From Clostridia bacterium (lineage in GTDB: Bacteria; Bacillota; Clostridia; Christensenellales; Aristaeellaceae), in contig JAFXDB010000091.1 of NCBI GenBank assembly GCA_017516305.1, positions 1-45,451 of the forward strand: a stretch of DNA of 45,451 bases, written 5' to 3'. A program made the translations under genes and the position numbers. The notes under the pieces were generated by a model. That model saw only the letters and a program-made list of their open reading frames with translations, was not told the DNA's origin and made no database searches. Shown here piece after piece: positions 1-7,998 of the stretch (the first letter of the stretch is position 1; each line of letters starts with the position of its first letter).

Positions 1-529
1 CAAACTGCTGGTCGAGGAAGCCGAAGTTCGCGGGCGCATCCGGCTGCTGGGCGGTGATCTCCGGGTGACAGAGGAAGCCGAAGCAGTTGAGGCGGTAGCC
101 CACCGTTACCACCACGACGCCGCGGCGGGCAATGCGCTCGCCGTCAAACTCCATTTCGGTGGTGTTGCCCACCTGCAGGCCGCCGCCGAAGTACCAGACA
201 TAGACGGGCATGCCCGTGCGGCCGTCCGCCGGGGCCCAGACGTTCAGGTACAGGCAATCCTCGCTCATGGGCAGATCCTTGTCCACGGCCCACTCGCGGG
301 AATAGATGTCCTTGGCGGGGTCACCGGCGCAATTGGCCTGCATGGCGATGGGGCCGAAATCCGCCGCAAAGAGCTCACCCTCCCAGTCGGGGCAGGGCTG
401 CGGGGCACGCCAGCGGTTCTCGCCCACCGGCGGTGCGGCAAAGGGGATGCCCTTGTAGCTGGTGATGCGGGGGTCAGCCGCCGGCAGACCGCGCAACCAG
501 CCATTCTCAACCTTCACTTTGCGAATCAT
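1..529 (-). CDS. Type-B carboxylesterase, N-terminal part (cut by window edge)
   Basis: About 176 N-terminal residues of a carboxylesterase/para-nitrobenzyl-esterase family alpha/beta hydrolase are visible; the Ser/Glu/His triad lies beyond the window. Family marks in order are YKGIPFAAPPVGENRWRAP, SEDCLYLNVWAP, a GGG oxyanion segment (WYFGGGLQVG) and VVVVTVGYRLNCFGF. Most relatives have WIHGGG at the oxyanion site; here the His position is Phe. There is no signal peptide, so it is probably cytoplasmic. An AGGAG site precedes the ATG. It lies about 100 bp after the last permease gene and looks like the fourth gene of the importer operon, so removal of acetyl or feruloyl esters from imported oligosaccharides is a reasonable inference. 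The true substrate is unknown. Confidence 0.88.
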   Translation of the reverse strand, partial: MIRKVKVENGWLRGLPAADPRITSYKGIPFAAPPVGENRWRAPQPCPDWEGELFAADFGPIAMQANCAGDPAKDIYSREWAVDKDLPMSEDCLYLNVWAPADGRTGMPVYVWYFGGGLQVGNTTEMEFDGERIARRGVVVVTVGYRLNCFGFLCHPEITAQQPDAPANFGFLDQQF

Positions 530-590
530 ATCAGTCACTCCTGTCCATCCATAAGAAAATGCGGAACCGGAACGCAGAACTGCCAAAGCA

Positions 591-630
591 AATTCCGCAT
601 TCCGAATTCCGCATTCCGAATTCAGAATTA
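591..630. repeat. AATTCCG-type intergenic repeat, copy 1
   Basis: Two exact 14-bp units AATTCCGCATTCCG (591-604 and 605-618) are followed by a diverged unit AATTCAGAATTA that contains the TAA stop of the upstream permease gene. Related sequences occur near 13014, 14734 and 35282, always at gene ends. Confidence 0.7.
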
Positions 631-1539
631 GCCCTTGACGCCGCCCAGCACCATGCCGGTGACGAAGTAGCGCTGCAGGAAGGGGTAGACCACCAGGATG
701 GGCGCGGCAGACACCACCGTGATGGCACAGCGGATGGTGACGGGCGTCGTAGCCGTGGTGGTACGCAGGGCGTCCGCCGTGGCGTTGGCCGCATTGGCGC
801 TCTGGTTGGTGGTGGCCAGCTTCATCTTCAGCAGGTACTGCAGGGTATACAGGTACTTCTTGCTGCCGTTGTACAGCTGGGTATCGAACCACTGGTTCCA
901 GCTGCCGACGGCCACGAACAGGGCAACCGTCGCCAGCACGGGCATACACAGCGGGAAGATGATCTGCCAGAAGATGCGCAGGTCACCGGCGCCGTCGATG
1001 CGGGCGGATTCCGCCAGCGCCTCGGGCAGGCCGCTGATGTAGGTACGGATGACGATCATGTTGAAGCAGCTGAACATCGTGGGGATGATGTAGACCCAGA
1101 AGGTCTTGCTCAGGTTCAGGGTCTTCGAAATAAGCAGGTAGTTGGGGATCAGGCCGGCGTTGACGTACATGGTCAGCACCATGGTGATCGTGATAAAGCC
1201 ACGCAGCACATACTCCCTGCGGCTGAGCGCAAAGGCCAGCATGGAGGTCAGGATCACGTTGAGGACGGTGGTGATGACCGTACGGGCCACAGAAATGCCG
1301 AAGGCAGACCAGATCAGCTCATCCGTCAGCAGGGCCTGATAGGCCTTGAGGCTGAACTGACGGGGCCATAGGCCAATGCCGCCGCGCAGCGCGTCCGTGC
1401 CGTCGTTGAAGGAGATGGCCACGGTGTTGATGACGGGGTACAGGGTAAGGAACATCAGCACAACCAGAATGCAGGTGTTGACAATCGGGAATACGATATC
1501 CTGATGCGGCTTTTTTCTCTTATTGGCAATAGCAGTCAC
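628..1539 (-). CDS. Carbohydrate ABC transporter permease (LplC type)
   Basis: A 303-residue inner permease subunit of the LplC/MalG branch (binding-protein-dependent transport inner membrane component). It has about six membrane segments, starting with one at residues 17-39. The EAA loop that docks the ATPase is seen as EALAESARIDGAGDLRIFWQ. It starts 12 bp after the stop of the partner permease, so the two are co-transcribed and probably form a heterodimeric channel. No ATPase gene lies nearby; relatives of this class usually share an MsmK/UgpC-type ATPase encoded elsewhere. The stop codon is embedded in an AATTCCG repeat. The substrate is probably an oligosaccharide, inferred from the neighbouring esterase and GH43 genes. 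Confidence 0.93.
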   Translation of the reverse strand: MTAIANKRKKPHQDIVFPIVNTCILVVLMFLTLYPVINTVAISFNDGTDALRGGIGLWPRQFSLKAYQALLTDELIWSAFGISVARTVITTVLNVILTSMLAFALSRREYVLRGFITITMVLTMYVNAGLIPNYLLISKTLNLSKTFWVYIIPTMFSCFNMIVIRTYISGLPEALAESARIDGAGDLRIFWQIIFPLCMPVLATVALFVAVGSWNQWFDTQLYNGSKKYLYTLQYLLKMKLATTNQSANAANATADALRTTTATTPVTIRCAITVVSAAPILVVYPFLQRYFVTGMVLGGVKG

Positions 1540-1551
1540 AGATATCCCCCC

Positions 1552-2499
1552 TTAAATCAGCGTGTCCTCATCCAGCTTCTTCGCCACCCAGTTGGCAGAG
1601 AAGAGCAGGATGATCGCCACGATGCTCTTGAACATACCCGCAGCCGTTGCGCGGCCGAAGTTGTTGTTGGAAATGCCGTATTCCAGCACGAACACGTCGA
1701 TTGTGCGGGAATAGTGCTCCACCTGGGAGTTGCCCATCAGGTACTGGATCTCGAAGCCGGCCTCCATCAGGTGACCGATGTTCATGATCAGCAGCACCAT
1801 GAAGGTGGACTTGATGCCCGGCAGCGTCACGTTCATGATCCGCTGGAAGCGGCCCGCACCGTCGATGGACGCAGCCTCGTAGAGCGTGGGGTCAATGGAG
1901 GTCATGGTGGAAATGTAAATGATGGAGTTCCAGCCGACTTCCTTCCATATATTGATCACGCCCACCAGCCACCAGAACAGCTTTTCCTCGCCCAGCCAGA
2001 AGATCTCCTGGCCGCCCAGCGCCTTGATCAGCTGGTTGACCGGGCCGGTGGAGGCGAAAATGTTCTGCGCCATGCCCACGACGATAACCATCGACAGGAA
2101 ATGGGGAAGGTAGGTCACCGTCTGCACCGTGCGCTTGAAGAGCTTGCTGCGAACCTCATTGAGCAGGATGGCCAGCAGAATGGAGGCCAGCGTGCCGAAT
2201 ACCAGGTTGATCAGGCTCATAGCCAGCGTGTTGCGGATACCCTCCAGGAACTCTGAGCGGCCAAAGAGCCACTCAAAGTGCTGAAGGCCCACCCACTTGC
2301 TGCCAAGAGGACCGTCCTTGGGCTTGTAATCCTCAAACGACGCAATCCAGCCCCACATGGGATAATAATTGAACAGGAATACATACAGCAGCATGGGAAC
2401 GCTCATGAGCATCAGCTGCTTCTGTCCCCACAGCGTACGGAAGAAGCCTTTCTTCTTCACCTTGATTGCCGGTACATTATGCCCTGCGGAACCAGTCAC
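1552..2499 (-). CDS. Carbohydrate ABC transporter permease (LplB type)
   Basis: A 315-residue permease of the LplB/MalF branch. It has a basic cytoplasmic N terminus (KVKKKGFFRTLW), a first membrane helix at about 30-48, and an EAA-type loop (LYEAASIDGAGRFQRIMNVT). The length and the motif NYYPMWGWIASF fit LplB homologues well. It is the second gene of the importer operon, after the solute-binding protein and a terminator-like hairpin, and immediately before the LplC-type permease. The sequence is intact. Confidence 0.93.
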   Translation of the reverse strand: MTGSAGHNVPAIKVKKKGFFRTLWGQKQLMLMSVPMLLYVFLFNYYPMWGWIASFEDYKPKDGPLGSKWVGLQHFEWLFGRSEFLEGIRNTLAMSLINLVFGTLASILLAILLNEVRSKLFKRTVQTVTYLPHFLSMVIVVGMAQNIFASTGPVNQLIKALGGQEIFWLGEEKLFWWLVGVINIWKEVGWNSIIYISTMTSIDPTLYEAASIDGAGRFQRIMNVTLPGIKSTFMVLLIMNIGHLMEAGFEIQYLMGNSQVEHYSRTIDVFVLEYGISNNNFGRATAAGMFKSIVAIILLFSANWVAKKLDEDTLI

Positions 2500-2518
2500 G
2501 GCAGAGTCCCCCTTTCGG

Positions 2519-2553
2519 AAAAAACCATGGGGAGAGAAGACCTCTCCCCATGG
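2519..2553 (-). terminator. Intercistronic terminator/attenuator after the solute-binding protein
   Basis: On the minus strand a perfect 12-bp stem (CCATGGGGAGAG, 2525-2536, with 2542-2553) and a 5-nt loop are followed directly by six Ts (2519-2524). It sits between the binding-protein stop and the permease start, so it should lower permease expression relative to the binding protein. Confidence 0.85.
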
Positions 2554-2632
2554 CGCGATGGAATCAAATCAGATCATGCTGAAATGCTCACGCCCAATGG
2601 CAGAAACAATCTCAGTAGGTCAGTCGGTCGGA

Positions 2633-4258
2633 TTAGTTCAGGGTCTGCTCCACGAGCTTGAGAACCTCAACCTGCATGAAATCAGCGTAGATCTCAGCAG
2701 AGGGGGTGATCAGCTCAACGAACTCAGCCCACAGCTCATCGAACTCGTCCTCGTCGGCAGCCATGATGATCTTGGGCAGCCACTCGTCCTGGATGGCCAG
2801 GAAGTCATCATAGTCGTCCTGGATGGGAGCCTTGTCGATCTGCCAGGCCTCGCCCCAAGGAGCGATCTCGCAGGGAGCGTTGAAGAAGTCAGCGGGAACC
2901 TTGTAGCCGTAGGCGGCCAGGAAAGCCTGGTCGTACTCGCTCATCAGAGCGAAGTAGTTCTCGGGCTGCAGGGAGGGATCCCAAACGTTACCGTCATCCA
3001 TGGTGCCCTGCTTCTTGGGGGCGGATTCCCAGATGGTCACGGCGGTGTTGGCGCGCTTCCAGGTAGCATCCTGGCGGTTGTGGTACTGCTCAGAGGTCAT
3101 CAGCATGCGGCCGCCCTCAACGTAGTAATCCTCACCCTCGATGCCCCACTGCAGGATCTTCTGCCACTCGTCGGACAGCAGAGCCTCGAACAGGGCGACC
3201 ATGCGCTCGGGGTACTCACAGTTGACGGAGATACCGAAGCCGCGATCCTTGTTCGGCACAGCGCCGTTCAGGTACTGCTCGGAGATGACGCCGAAGCCGT
3301 AGTGCTCGTCGTACACCAGGGGCAGAGCGATGTAGGTGTTCTCGTACATGCCAGCGGTCTCCAGCGCGGCGGTGGCAGAGCCGAAGTCCCAGGTCTGGTC
3401 GAACATGCCCAGCACGGTGCCGGAAGAGATGGCAGCGATGTACTGGTCATAGTTCATGACGAAGGTGTCGCGGCTGATGAGGCCCTTGTTGAACATCTCA
3501 TTCAGCTTGGCGTAGTAGGGACGAGCGTAATCCTTGTCGATGAAGGTCTCAACCTCGTAGGTCTCGCGGTTGATGTAGACCTCGCCCTCGTTGGGCTGGC
3601 CCATCAGGTGCTGCACGGGGTTGATCAGGCAGAAGTGACGCCAGCCTTCGCACAGGATGGCAAAGCCGGTGTAGGGCACGCCGTCGGCGTTGGTGGGGTT
3701 CGCAGCGATGTAGCGCTCCAGCAGATCAAAGTACTGATCCAGGGTCTTGATCTGGGGGTAGTTGTCCCAGGCCAGGACCTGCTTCTGGATGAAGAACGCG
3801 GGGCCGTTGCAGTAGTTCTGCACCTGCGCGTTGTAGTTACGGCCGTAGTTGGGGATGATGAACAGCTGGCCGTCCTCATTCAGGATCTGGGTCAGGATGG
3901 GCTGGATGTGGGCATACAGGTTGGGGGTCTTCTCCTCAGAGATGTAGGGCATGAGGTCGATCAGCGCGCCGGCGTTGATCAGCTTCTCAGCAGAGTTGCC
4001 GCCATCGAACAGGTCGGGGTAATCCTCGCCCGCGATCTTGGTGCCCAGGGTCTCGTCCAGATCGCCCGCCAGGAACTCGATCTCGAACTTGATGCCGAAG
4101 GTTTCCTCAATCAGCTTGTAGATCCGGTTGTCGGAAGTGGGCTGATCGCCGGGGTCGCCGCGGAAAACGGTGACGACGATGGGTTCCTCAGCAGCAGCAA
4201 AGCTGCACAGGGACAAAACCATCAGGATCGCCAGGATGCCAGCCAGAAGTTTACGCAT
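2633..4258 (-). CDS. Extracellular solute-binding protein (LplA-like)
   Basis: A 541-residue secreted binding protein of the large LplA-type family (extracellular solute-binding family 1). The Sec signal MRKLLAGILAILMVLSLCSFAAAEE has a type-I cleavage site after AAA. LSLC is a poor lipobox, so lipid anchoring is uncertain. The mature N terminus (EPIVVTVFRGDPGDQPTSDN) and the Trp/Tyr-rich body match this family. It heads the importer operon, has an AAGGAGG site and a TTGCAA-17-TATAGT promoter, and is divergent from an AraC regulator. It probably captures a plant-derived oligosaccharide outside the cell and hands it to the two permeases. Confidence 0.92.
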   Translation of the reverse strand: MRKLLAGILAILMVLSLCSFAAAEEPIVVTVFRGDPGDQPTSDNRIYKLIEETFGIKFEIEFLAGDLDETLGTKIAGEDYPDLFDGGNSAEKLINAGALIDLMPYISEEKTPNLYAHIQPILTQILNEDGQLFIIPNYGRNYNAQVQNYCNGPAFFIQKQVLAWDNYPQIKTLDQYFDLLERYIAANPTNADGVPYTGFAILCEGWRHFCLINPVQHLMGQPNEGEVYINRETYEVETFIDKDYARPYYAKLNEMFNKGLISRDTFVMNYDQYIAAISSGTVLGMFDQTWDFGSATAALETAGMYENTYIALPLVYDEHYGFGVISEQYLNGAVPNKDRGFGISVNCEYPERMVALFEALLSDEWQKILQWGIEGEDYYVEGGRMLMTSEQYHNRQDATWKRANTAVTIWESAPKKQGTMDDGNVWDPSLQPENYFALMSEYDQAFLAAYGYKVPADFFNAPCEIAPWGEAWQIDKAPIQDDYDDFLAIQDEWLPKIIMAADEDEFDELWAEFVELITPSAEIYADFMQVEVLKLVEQTLN

Positions 4259-4303
4259 GTGTCTTCAGCCTCCTTGATTTGCTTTTTGGGAACGAACCTC
4301 CCA

Positions 4304-4368
4304 TTTAAGACAACTATACCACTAACTTTCGGAATTTGCAATACCCCTGCACATCTTTTTTAAGACAA
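4304..4368. promoter_or_regulatory. Direct repeat TTTAAGACAA, candidate AraC-regulator sites
   Basis: The 10-mer TTTAAGACAA occurs at 4304-4313 and again at 4359-4368, same orientation, 55 bp apart, flanking the importer promoter. Paired direct sites about five helical turns apart suit AraC-family activators. Binding is inferred. Confidence 0.45.
4313..4341 (-). promoter_or_regulatory. Promoter of the importer operon
   Basis: On the minus strand: -35 TTGCAA (4336-4341), a 17-bp spacer and -10 TATAGT (4313-4318). The transcript would start near 4306, about 50 nt before the binding-protein ATG. Confidence 0.7.
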
Positions 4369-4384
4369 ATGTATCCTTTTACGC

Positions 4385-4413
4385 TTTACTTTACTGAATT
4401 CTTGGTGTATAAT
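4385..4413 (+). promoter_or_regulatory. Promoter of the AraC-family regulator
   Basis: -35 TTTACT (4385-4390), 17-bp spacer, perfect -10 TATAAT (4408-4413), about 45 bp before the start codon. It is back to back with the importer promoter. Confidence 0.7.
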
Positions 4414-4457
4414 GGTCATATCCCCATTCCCCGAACCCTGCAAAGGAGGAGATCATC

Positions 4458-5321
4458 ATGGCTGTTTTCTACGAGCGCCGACCCGAAAGCCTGTATGTGG
4501 GCATCATCTGCGATCACCCCTTTCCCTGCCATGTCCACGATGTGGTGGAGATCATCTGTCTGCTGACCGGTGCGGTGGAAATGACTGTGGGCGGGCAGCG
4601 CATCCGCCTCGCCCCCGGCGACGCGGCCATGGTGTTCCCCTCCATCCCCCACAGCTATGACATGGTGAGCGAGGACGCCTCCGGCCTGACGATGATCTTC
4701 ACCACGGATGTCATCGCCGAGTACACGCGCACCTTCCGCACAATGCGGCCCGCCTCGCCCCTTCTGACCGCCGCGGAGATGCCCGAGGAGCTGCCGATGG
4801 TCATCCGCCGCCTGGCTGCTATCTCCCCCGAGGAGGACAGCCCCTACCGCCTGGCATGGCTGCACCTCTTTGTGGCCTATGCGCTCAATGCCGCAGACCT
4901 GCAGCCGGTGGACAAGAGCATGCTCACCGGCATGACCAGCCAGGTGCTGCACTACGTCTCCAGCCACTTCACCGAGCCGCTGTCCCTGGAGTCCACCGCC
5001 CGGGTGCTGGGCATCAGCCGCATCCATCTGAGCCACATTTTCTCCCAGCAGCTGCACATCAACTTCCGCCAGTATGTCAATTCCTTGCGCATCGACCTTG
5101 CCTGCAACCTCCTGCGCGACCCGGAGAACAGCATCTCGCAGGTAGCCTGGAAGTGCGGCTACGGGAATCTGCGGACCTTCCACCGCGCCTTCCTCTCGCA
5201 GCTGGGCATGCCGCCCAACCAGTACCGCCGGCGCTTCCTGGGCGACGCCGCCCCGGAGGAGCAGGAGGAGGATGAGCTGTCCTCCGGCACGGACGAAAGC
5301 GACGACGCCTGGGAGGAATGA
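4458..5321 (+). CDS. AraC-family transcriptional regulator
   Basis: A 287-residue regulator with an N-terminal cupin-type sensor (HVHDVVEIICLLTG, then PGDAAMVFPSIPHSYDM) and a C-terminal double helix-turn-helix of the AraC/XylS type at about 180-275. The first helix-turn-helix contains LSLESTARVLGISRIHLSHI and the second contains SISQVAWKCGYGNLRTFHRA. An acidic tail of about 25 residues follows. AAAGGAGG precedes the ATG. It is divergent from the importer operon and most likely activates it when the imported sugar binds the cupin domain; the ligand is not known. Confidence 0.92.
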   Translation: MAVFYERRPESLYVGIICDHPFPCHVHDVVEIICLLTGAVEMTVGGQRIRLAPGDAAMVFPSIPHSYDMVSEDASGLTMIFTTDVIAEYTRTFRTMRPASPLLTAAEMPEELPMVIRRLAAISPEEDSPYRLAWLHLFVAYALNAADLQPVDKSMLTGMTSQVLHYVSSHFTEPLSLESTARVLGISRIHLSHIFSQQLHINFRQYVNSLRIDLACNLLRDPENSISQVAWKCGYGNLRTFHRAFLSQLGMPPNQYRRRFLGDAAPEEQEEDELSSGTDESDDAWEE

Positions 5322-5344
5322 GCCCGGACGGAGGAAAATTCATC

Positions 5345-5388
5345 CCGGCAGCAGGATTTCCGGCACCGGAAAGAGAACCTCTTGCCGG
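5345..5388. other. Nested hairpin after the AraC gene
   Basis: An outer stem CCGGCA/TGCCGG (5345-5350 with 5383-5388) encloses an inner TTCCGG-CA-CCGGAA hairpin (5358-5371). There is no T tract, so terminator function is doubtful. Confidence 0.3.
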
Positions 5389-5451
5389 ATGGAAGAAAAA
5401 CGCCTGAACCTGCGTTATATGTAATGTAAAAACCACCATGAGGTGATGCCC

Positions 5452-6297
5452 GTGAAGCTTACCCGCTTTCTTTTCCTGCTCCTTGCCCTGCTCCTGACGC
5501 TGGCCGCCGTTCCCGCGCTGGCCGAGGATGTCTACGTGGTCAGGGACGCCTCCGCCGTCAGCAGCCTGCGCACCGACTGCAGCTATCTGCAGGTCTGCTG
5601 TCCCCCGTGCGCAGCGGCGGAGGAGCAGAACGTGACCCTCACCATCCGCGACAGCTGGGGCTACCTGCTTTACCAGCGGGACTACGGCTCCTGCTCCGGC
5701 ACCTTCCGCTCCGAGGATGTGTACCTGCCCCTGGAGGGAGCCTCCACCCGGTATGTCGTGACGCTCTGCTGCGGCGCAGATGTGCATGAATTCAGCGTCA
5801 CCCGCGTGGCGCCCAGGCTGACGGACACCCATGTGACCGCCAGCGGCCTGGCCCTGACGGAGATCACAGGCAGGCAGGACAACCGCTTTGCCTTCATCAT
5901 CGACGCCTGGGCGCTGGAGGGCAGCACCCTCACCGTGCCTCTCGTCTCCGGCGGCCTGCAGGTGGGATACGCCAGCATCACCGTTTCTGGCGGTCAGGCC
6001 ACCGTTTCTGCCGTGCTGACGGCGGAGGGCACCATTGAGAAGGCTGCCGTCTATGTTGCCCGCGACGCAGTGACCGCCGCCACCCTGGGTACCAACCGCT
6101 TCACCGGCGCCAAAGCCAAGCTCAACCGCAGCATTGACCTGAACGGCACGCCCTATGCCGCCATTCTGGTGCAGCTGACCGTTTCCTACGATGCAGCCAC
6201 CGCCCAGCCCTTCCAGGAGGATCCCTGGTTCAGCCAGGAGCAGCACGATCTGTGGGAGATGATGCTGCTGACCACCGCCAGCGAGGCCGTGGGCTGA
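5452..6297 (+). CDS. Secreted protein of unknown function
   Basis: The product is 281 residues from the GTG at 5452, which is best placed behind GAGGTGA (5440-5446). In-frame GTG 5443 and ATG 5446 would add 3 or 2 residues. The Sec signal is KLTRFLFLLLALLLTLAAVPALAED. The mature part looks beta-rich, has several Cys residues (for example LQVCCPPCAAAEEQN) and ends near QEQHDLWEMMLLTTASEAVG. I recognise no domain. It ends at a terminator shared with the convergent GH43 gene. It follows the AraC gene on the same strand, but a link to glycan use is only positional. Confidence 0.75.
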   Translation: MKLTRFLFLLLALLLTLAAVPALAEDVYVVRDASAVSSLRTDCSYLQVCCPPCAAAEEQNVTLTIRDSWGYLLYQRDYGSCSGTFRSEDVYLPLEGASTRYVVTLCCGADVHEFSVTRVAPRLTDTHVTASGLALTEITGRQDNRFAFIIDAWALEGSTLTVPLVSGGLQVGYASITVSGGQATVSAVLTAEGTIEKAAVYVARDAVTAATLGTNRFTGAKAKLNRSIDLNGTPYAAILVQLTVSYDAATAQPFQEDPWFSQEQHDLWEMMLLTTASEAVG

Positions 6298-6311
6298 CAA
6301 GCAAACCCCAA

Positions 6312-6355
6312 AGCCCCGGACAGTCCCTTTTGCGGGATCGTCCGGGGCTCTTTAT
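6312..6355. terminator. Bidirectional terminator
   Basis: A 10-bp stem AGCCCCGGAC/GTCCGGGGCT (6312-6321 with 6340-6349) with an inner GTCCC/GGGAT stem lies between two convergent genes. T-rich sequence (CTCTTTATAT) follows on the plus strand. Confidence 0.75.
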
Positions 6356-6363
6356 ATGTCCGT

Positions 6364-7926
6364 TTATTCATCCGTCCGCTGCGCCGCGCCGTCATCATGG
6401 GAATAGCGGAAATCCCGGAACGCCGCCTCCGCGCCCTGTCCGCTGACATAGCAGCCCACATACGCGCCGATGAAGCCGCCGGCGGTCTCGCTCCCCAGGA
6501 AGCTGCCGTCCGCCCCCGCGACGGTCTGGCCGTTCACAGTGAAGCGGTGGGCCTGCCCGCAGGCCGCAATGCCCAGGCGGACGCTGTCCGCAGGCAGGAA
6601 ATCCGTCCACAGCACGTCCACATGGCGGGGATACTCGCGGGGGTTGAGGTAATCCGGCCTGCCGCATTTTTCACTGCGGACGGCCTGCACCGCCACACCC
6701 TGCGCCGTGCGCTTCACCCCCATGCGCAGATGATTGAAGCCGTTTTGCAGCAGCATGATCCCCGCCTCGCCCGTTTCCGGTACGGTCACGGTGACCTCCG
6801 CGGAGAAGGACATGTGCTGCTGGCGGCGGCCGTAGAAGCCCGGGCAGCCATTGGGCACGGGAAGGCGCGGAAGCTCATCGGGCACGAGCCATTCCAGCGG
6901 GCTGCGCAGGGTCAGCGCGCCGCCGTCAAGGGAAAAGGTATCCGCCGCCGGGGTGCCCAGGGTGTTCCAGTACAGGGCGGAGAAATCGTCATGGTCAACG
7001 GGCGGAAAGGGATGCTGCGGCAGGGCCGGAGCAGGGTAAGCCCACTCGACGCGGCCCGTGCCAGGGCTGACCACCGGCCATTCTCCCGACCAGTCCACCG
7101 GAGCGATGAAGGTCTCCCGGCCCATGTTCTTATGATACCCGCCGATGAGGCGCGACGCCAGGGCCACCATGTACCAGGAGCCGTCCGCCAGCTGCACCAG
7201 GTCGCCGTGGCCCACGTTGCAGATGGGATAGTTCAGCCCCAGATGGCGGTGGGTCAGGATGGGGTTGCCCGGATAGCCCTCGTAGGGCCCCAGAGGGCTG
7301 CAGCTGCGGGCGATGGTCACGGCATGATAATCCTCCGTGCCGCCCTCGGCGATCATCAGGTAGTACCAGCCGTCCTTCTTATAAATATGGGGCGCTTCGG
7401 GGCTCCAGGCGTTCACCGCCGCGCCCTTCCAGGCCAGCACGCGCTCGCCCTTCAGGCAGTCCTGCTCCAGGTCGATCTCGCACACCCACACGCCAGGGCA
7501 CTGCTCCGCCCAGTCCGTCGTGCCGGACATGTAGCACCGGCCGTCGTCATCCCAGAAGAAGGAGGGATCAATGCCCACCGCGCCTTTGATCACATGCGGC
7601 TCGCTCCAGGGGCCGGCAGCATTCTTCGCCGTGACGTAGAAGTTCCCCATGCCGCTGACATTGGTGGTGACCATGTAGAACAGCCCGTCATGATGGCGGA
7701 TGGTGGGAGCGTAGACGCCGCCGGACATGTACTGCCAGTCCAGGGGCAGCTGCGAAGGGCGGGAGAGGCAGTGCCCCAGCTGCTCCCAATGCACAAGGTC
7801 GCGGCTGTGGAACACCGGCACGCCCGGGAAGTAGCTGAAGGTGGACGTGACCATGTAGAAATCATCGCCCACGCGGCAGATGGACGGGTCGGGATAAAAA
7901 CCCGGCAGAAGCGGATTATGCAGCAT
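6364..7926 (-). CDS. Glycoside hydrolase family 43 (beta-xylosidase/arabinofuranosidase type)
   Basis: A 520-residue two-domain GH43 enzyme without a signal peptide, so it acts on imported oligosaccharides. The N-terminal five-bladed propeller carries the three expected acidic residues: D13 in GFYPDPS (base), D120 in GIDPSFFWDDDG (pKa modulator) and E177 in WSPEAPH (acid). The C-terminal 200 residues resemble the concanavalin-like domain found in XynB-type beta-xylosidases. GGAGGTG precedes the ATG and a promoter lies at 7959-7986. Release of xylose or arabinose from short chains is likely; the exact specificity cannot be read from the sequence. Confidence 0.93.
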   Translation of the reverse strand: MLHNPLLPGFYPDPSICRVGDDFYMVTSTFSYFPGVPVFHSRDLVHWEQLGHCLSRPSQLPLDWQYMSGGVYAPTIRHHDGLFYMVTTNVSGMGNFYVTAKNAAGPWSEPHVIKGAVGIDPSFFWDDDGRCYMSGTTDWAEQCPGVWVCEIDLEQDCLKGERVLAWKGAAVNAWSPEAPHIYKKDGWYYLMIAEGGTEDYHAVTIARSCSPLGPYEGYPGNPILTHRHLGLNYPICNVGHGDLVQLADGSWYMVALASRLIGGYHKNMGRETFIAPVDWSGEWPVVSPGTGRVEWAYPAPALPQHPFPPVDHDDFSALYWNTLGTPAADTFSLDGGALTLRSPLEWLVPDELPRLPVPNGCPGFYGRRQQHMSFSAEVTVTVPETGEAGIMLLQNGFNHLRMGVKRTAQGVAVQAVRSEKCGRPDYLNPREYPRHVDVLWTDFLPADSVRLGIAACGQAHRFTVNGQTVAGADGSFLGSETAGGFIGAYVGCYVSGQGAEAAFRDFRYSHDDGAAQRTDE

Positions 7927-7958
7927 CGGAAAGCACCTCCGGCAATCATGTTGCTCCC

Positions 7959-7986
7959 ATTATAGCATACGCCGACCCGTTTGCAA
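7959..7986 (-). promoter_or_regulatory. Promoter of the GH43 gene
   Basis: On the minus strand: TTGCAA (7981-7986), 16-bp spacer, TATAAT (7959-7964), about 33 bp upstream of the start codon. Confidence 0.65.
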
Positions 7987-7998
7987 CAGGAAATCGGC

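Noticed and set aside
4183..4258. Lipobox in the solute-binding protein
   Set aside because: The sequence before Cys is LSL, with Leu at -1, which is a poor lipoprotein signal; type-I cleavage after AAA is better.
2369..4363. Very long plus-strand open frame opposite the solute-binding protein
   Set aside because: It is antisense to a gene with signal peptide, ribosome site and family motifs; its own product is a low-complexity Val/Leu/Gly/Asp sequence without a ribosome site.
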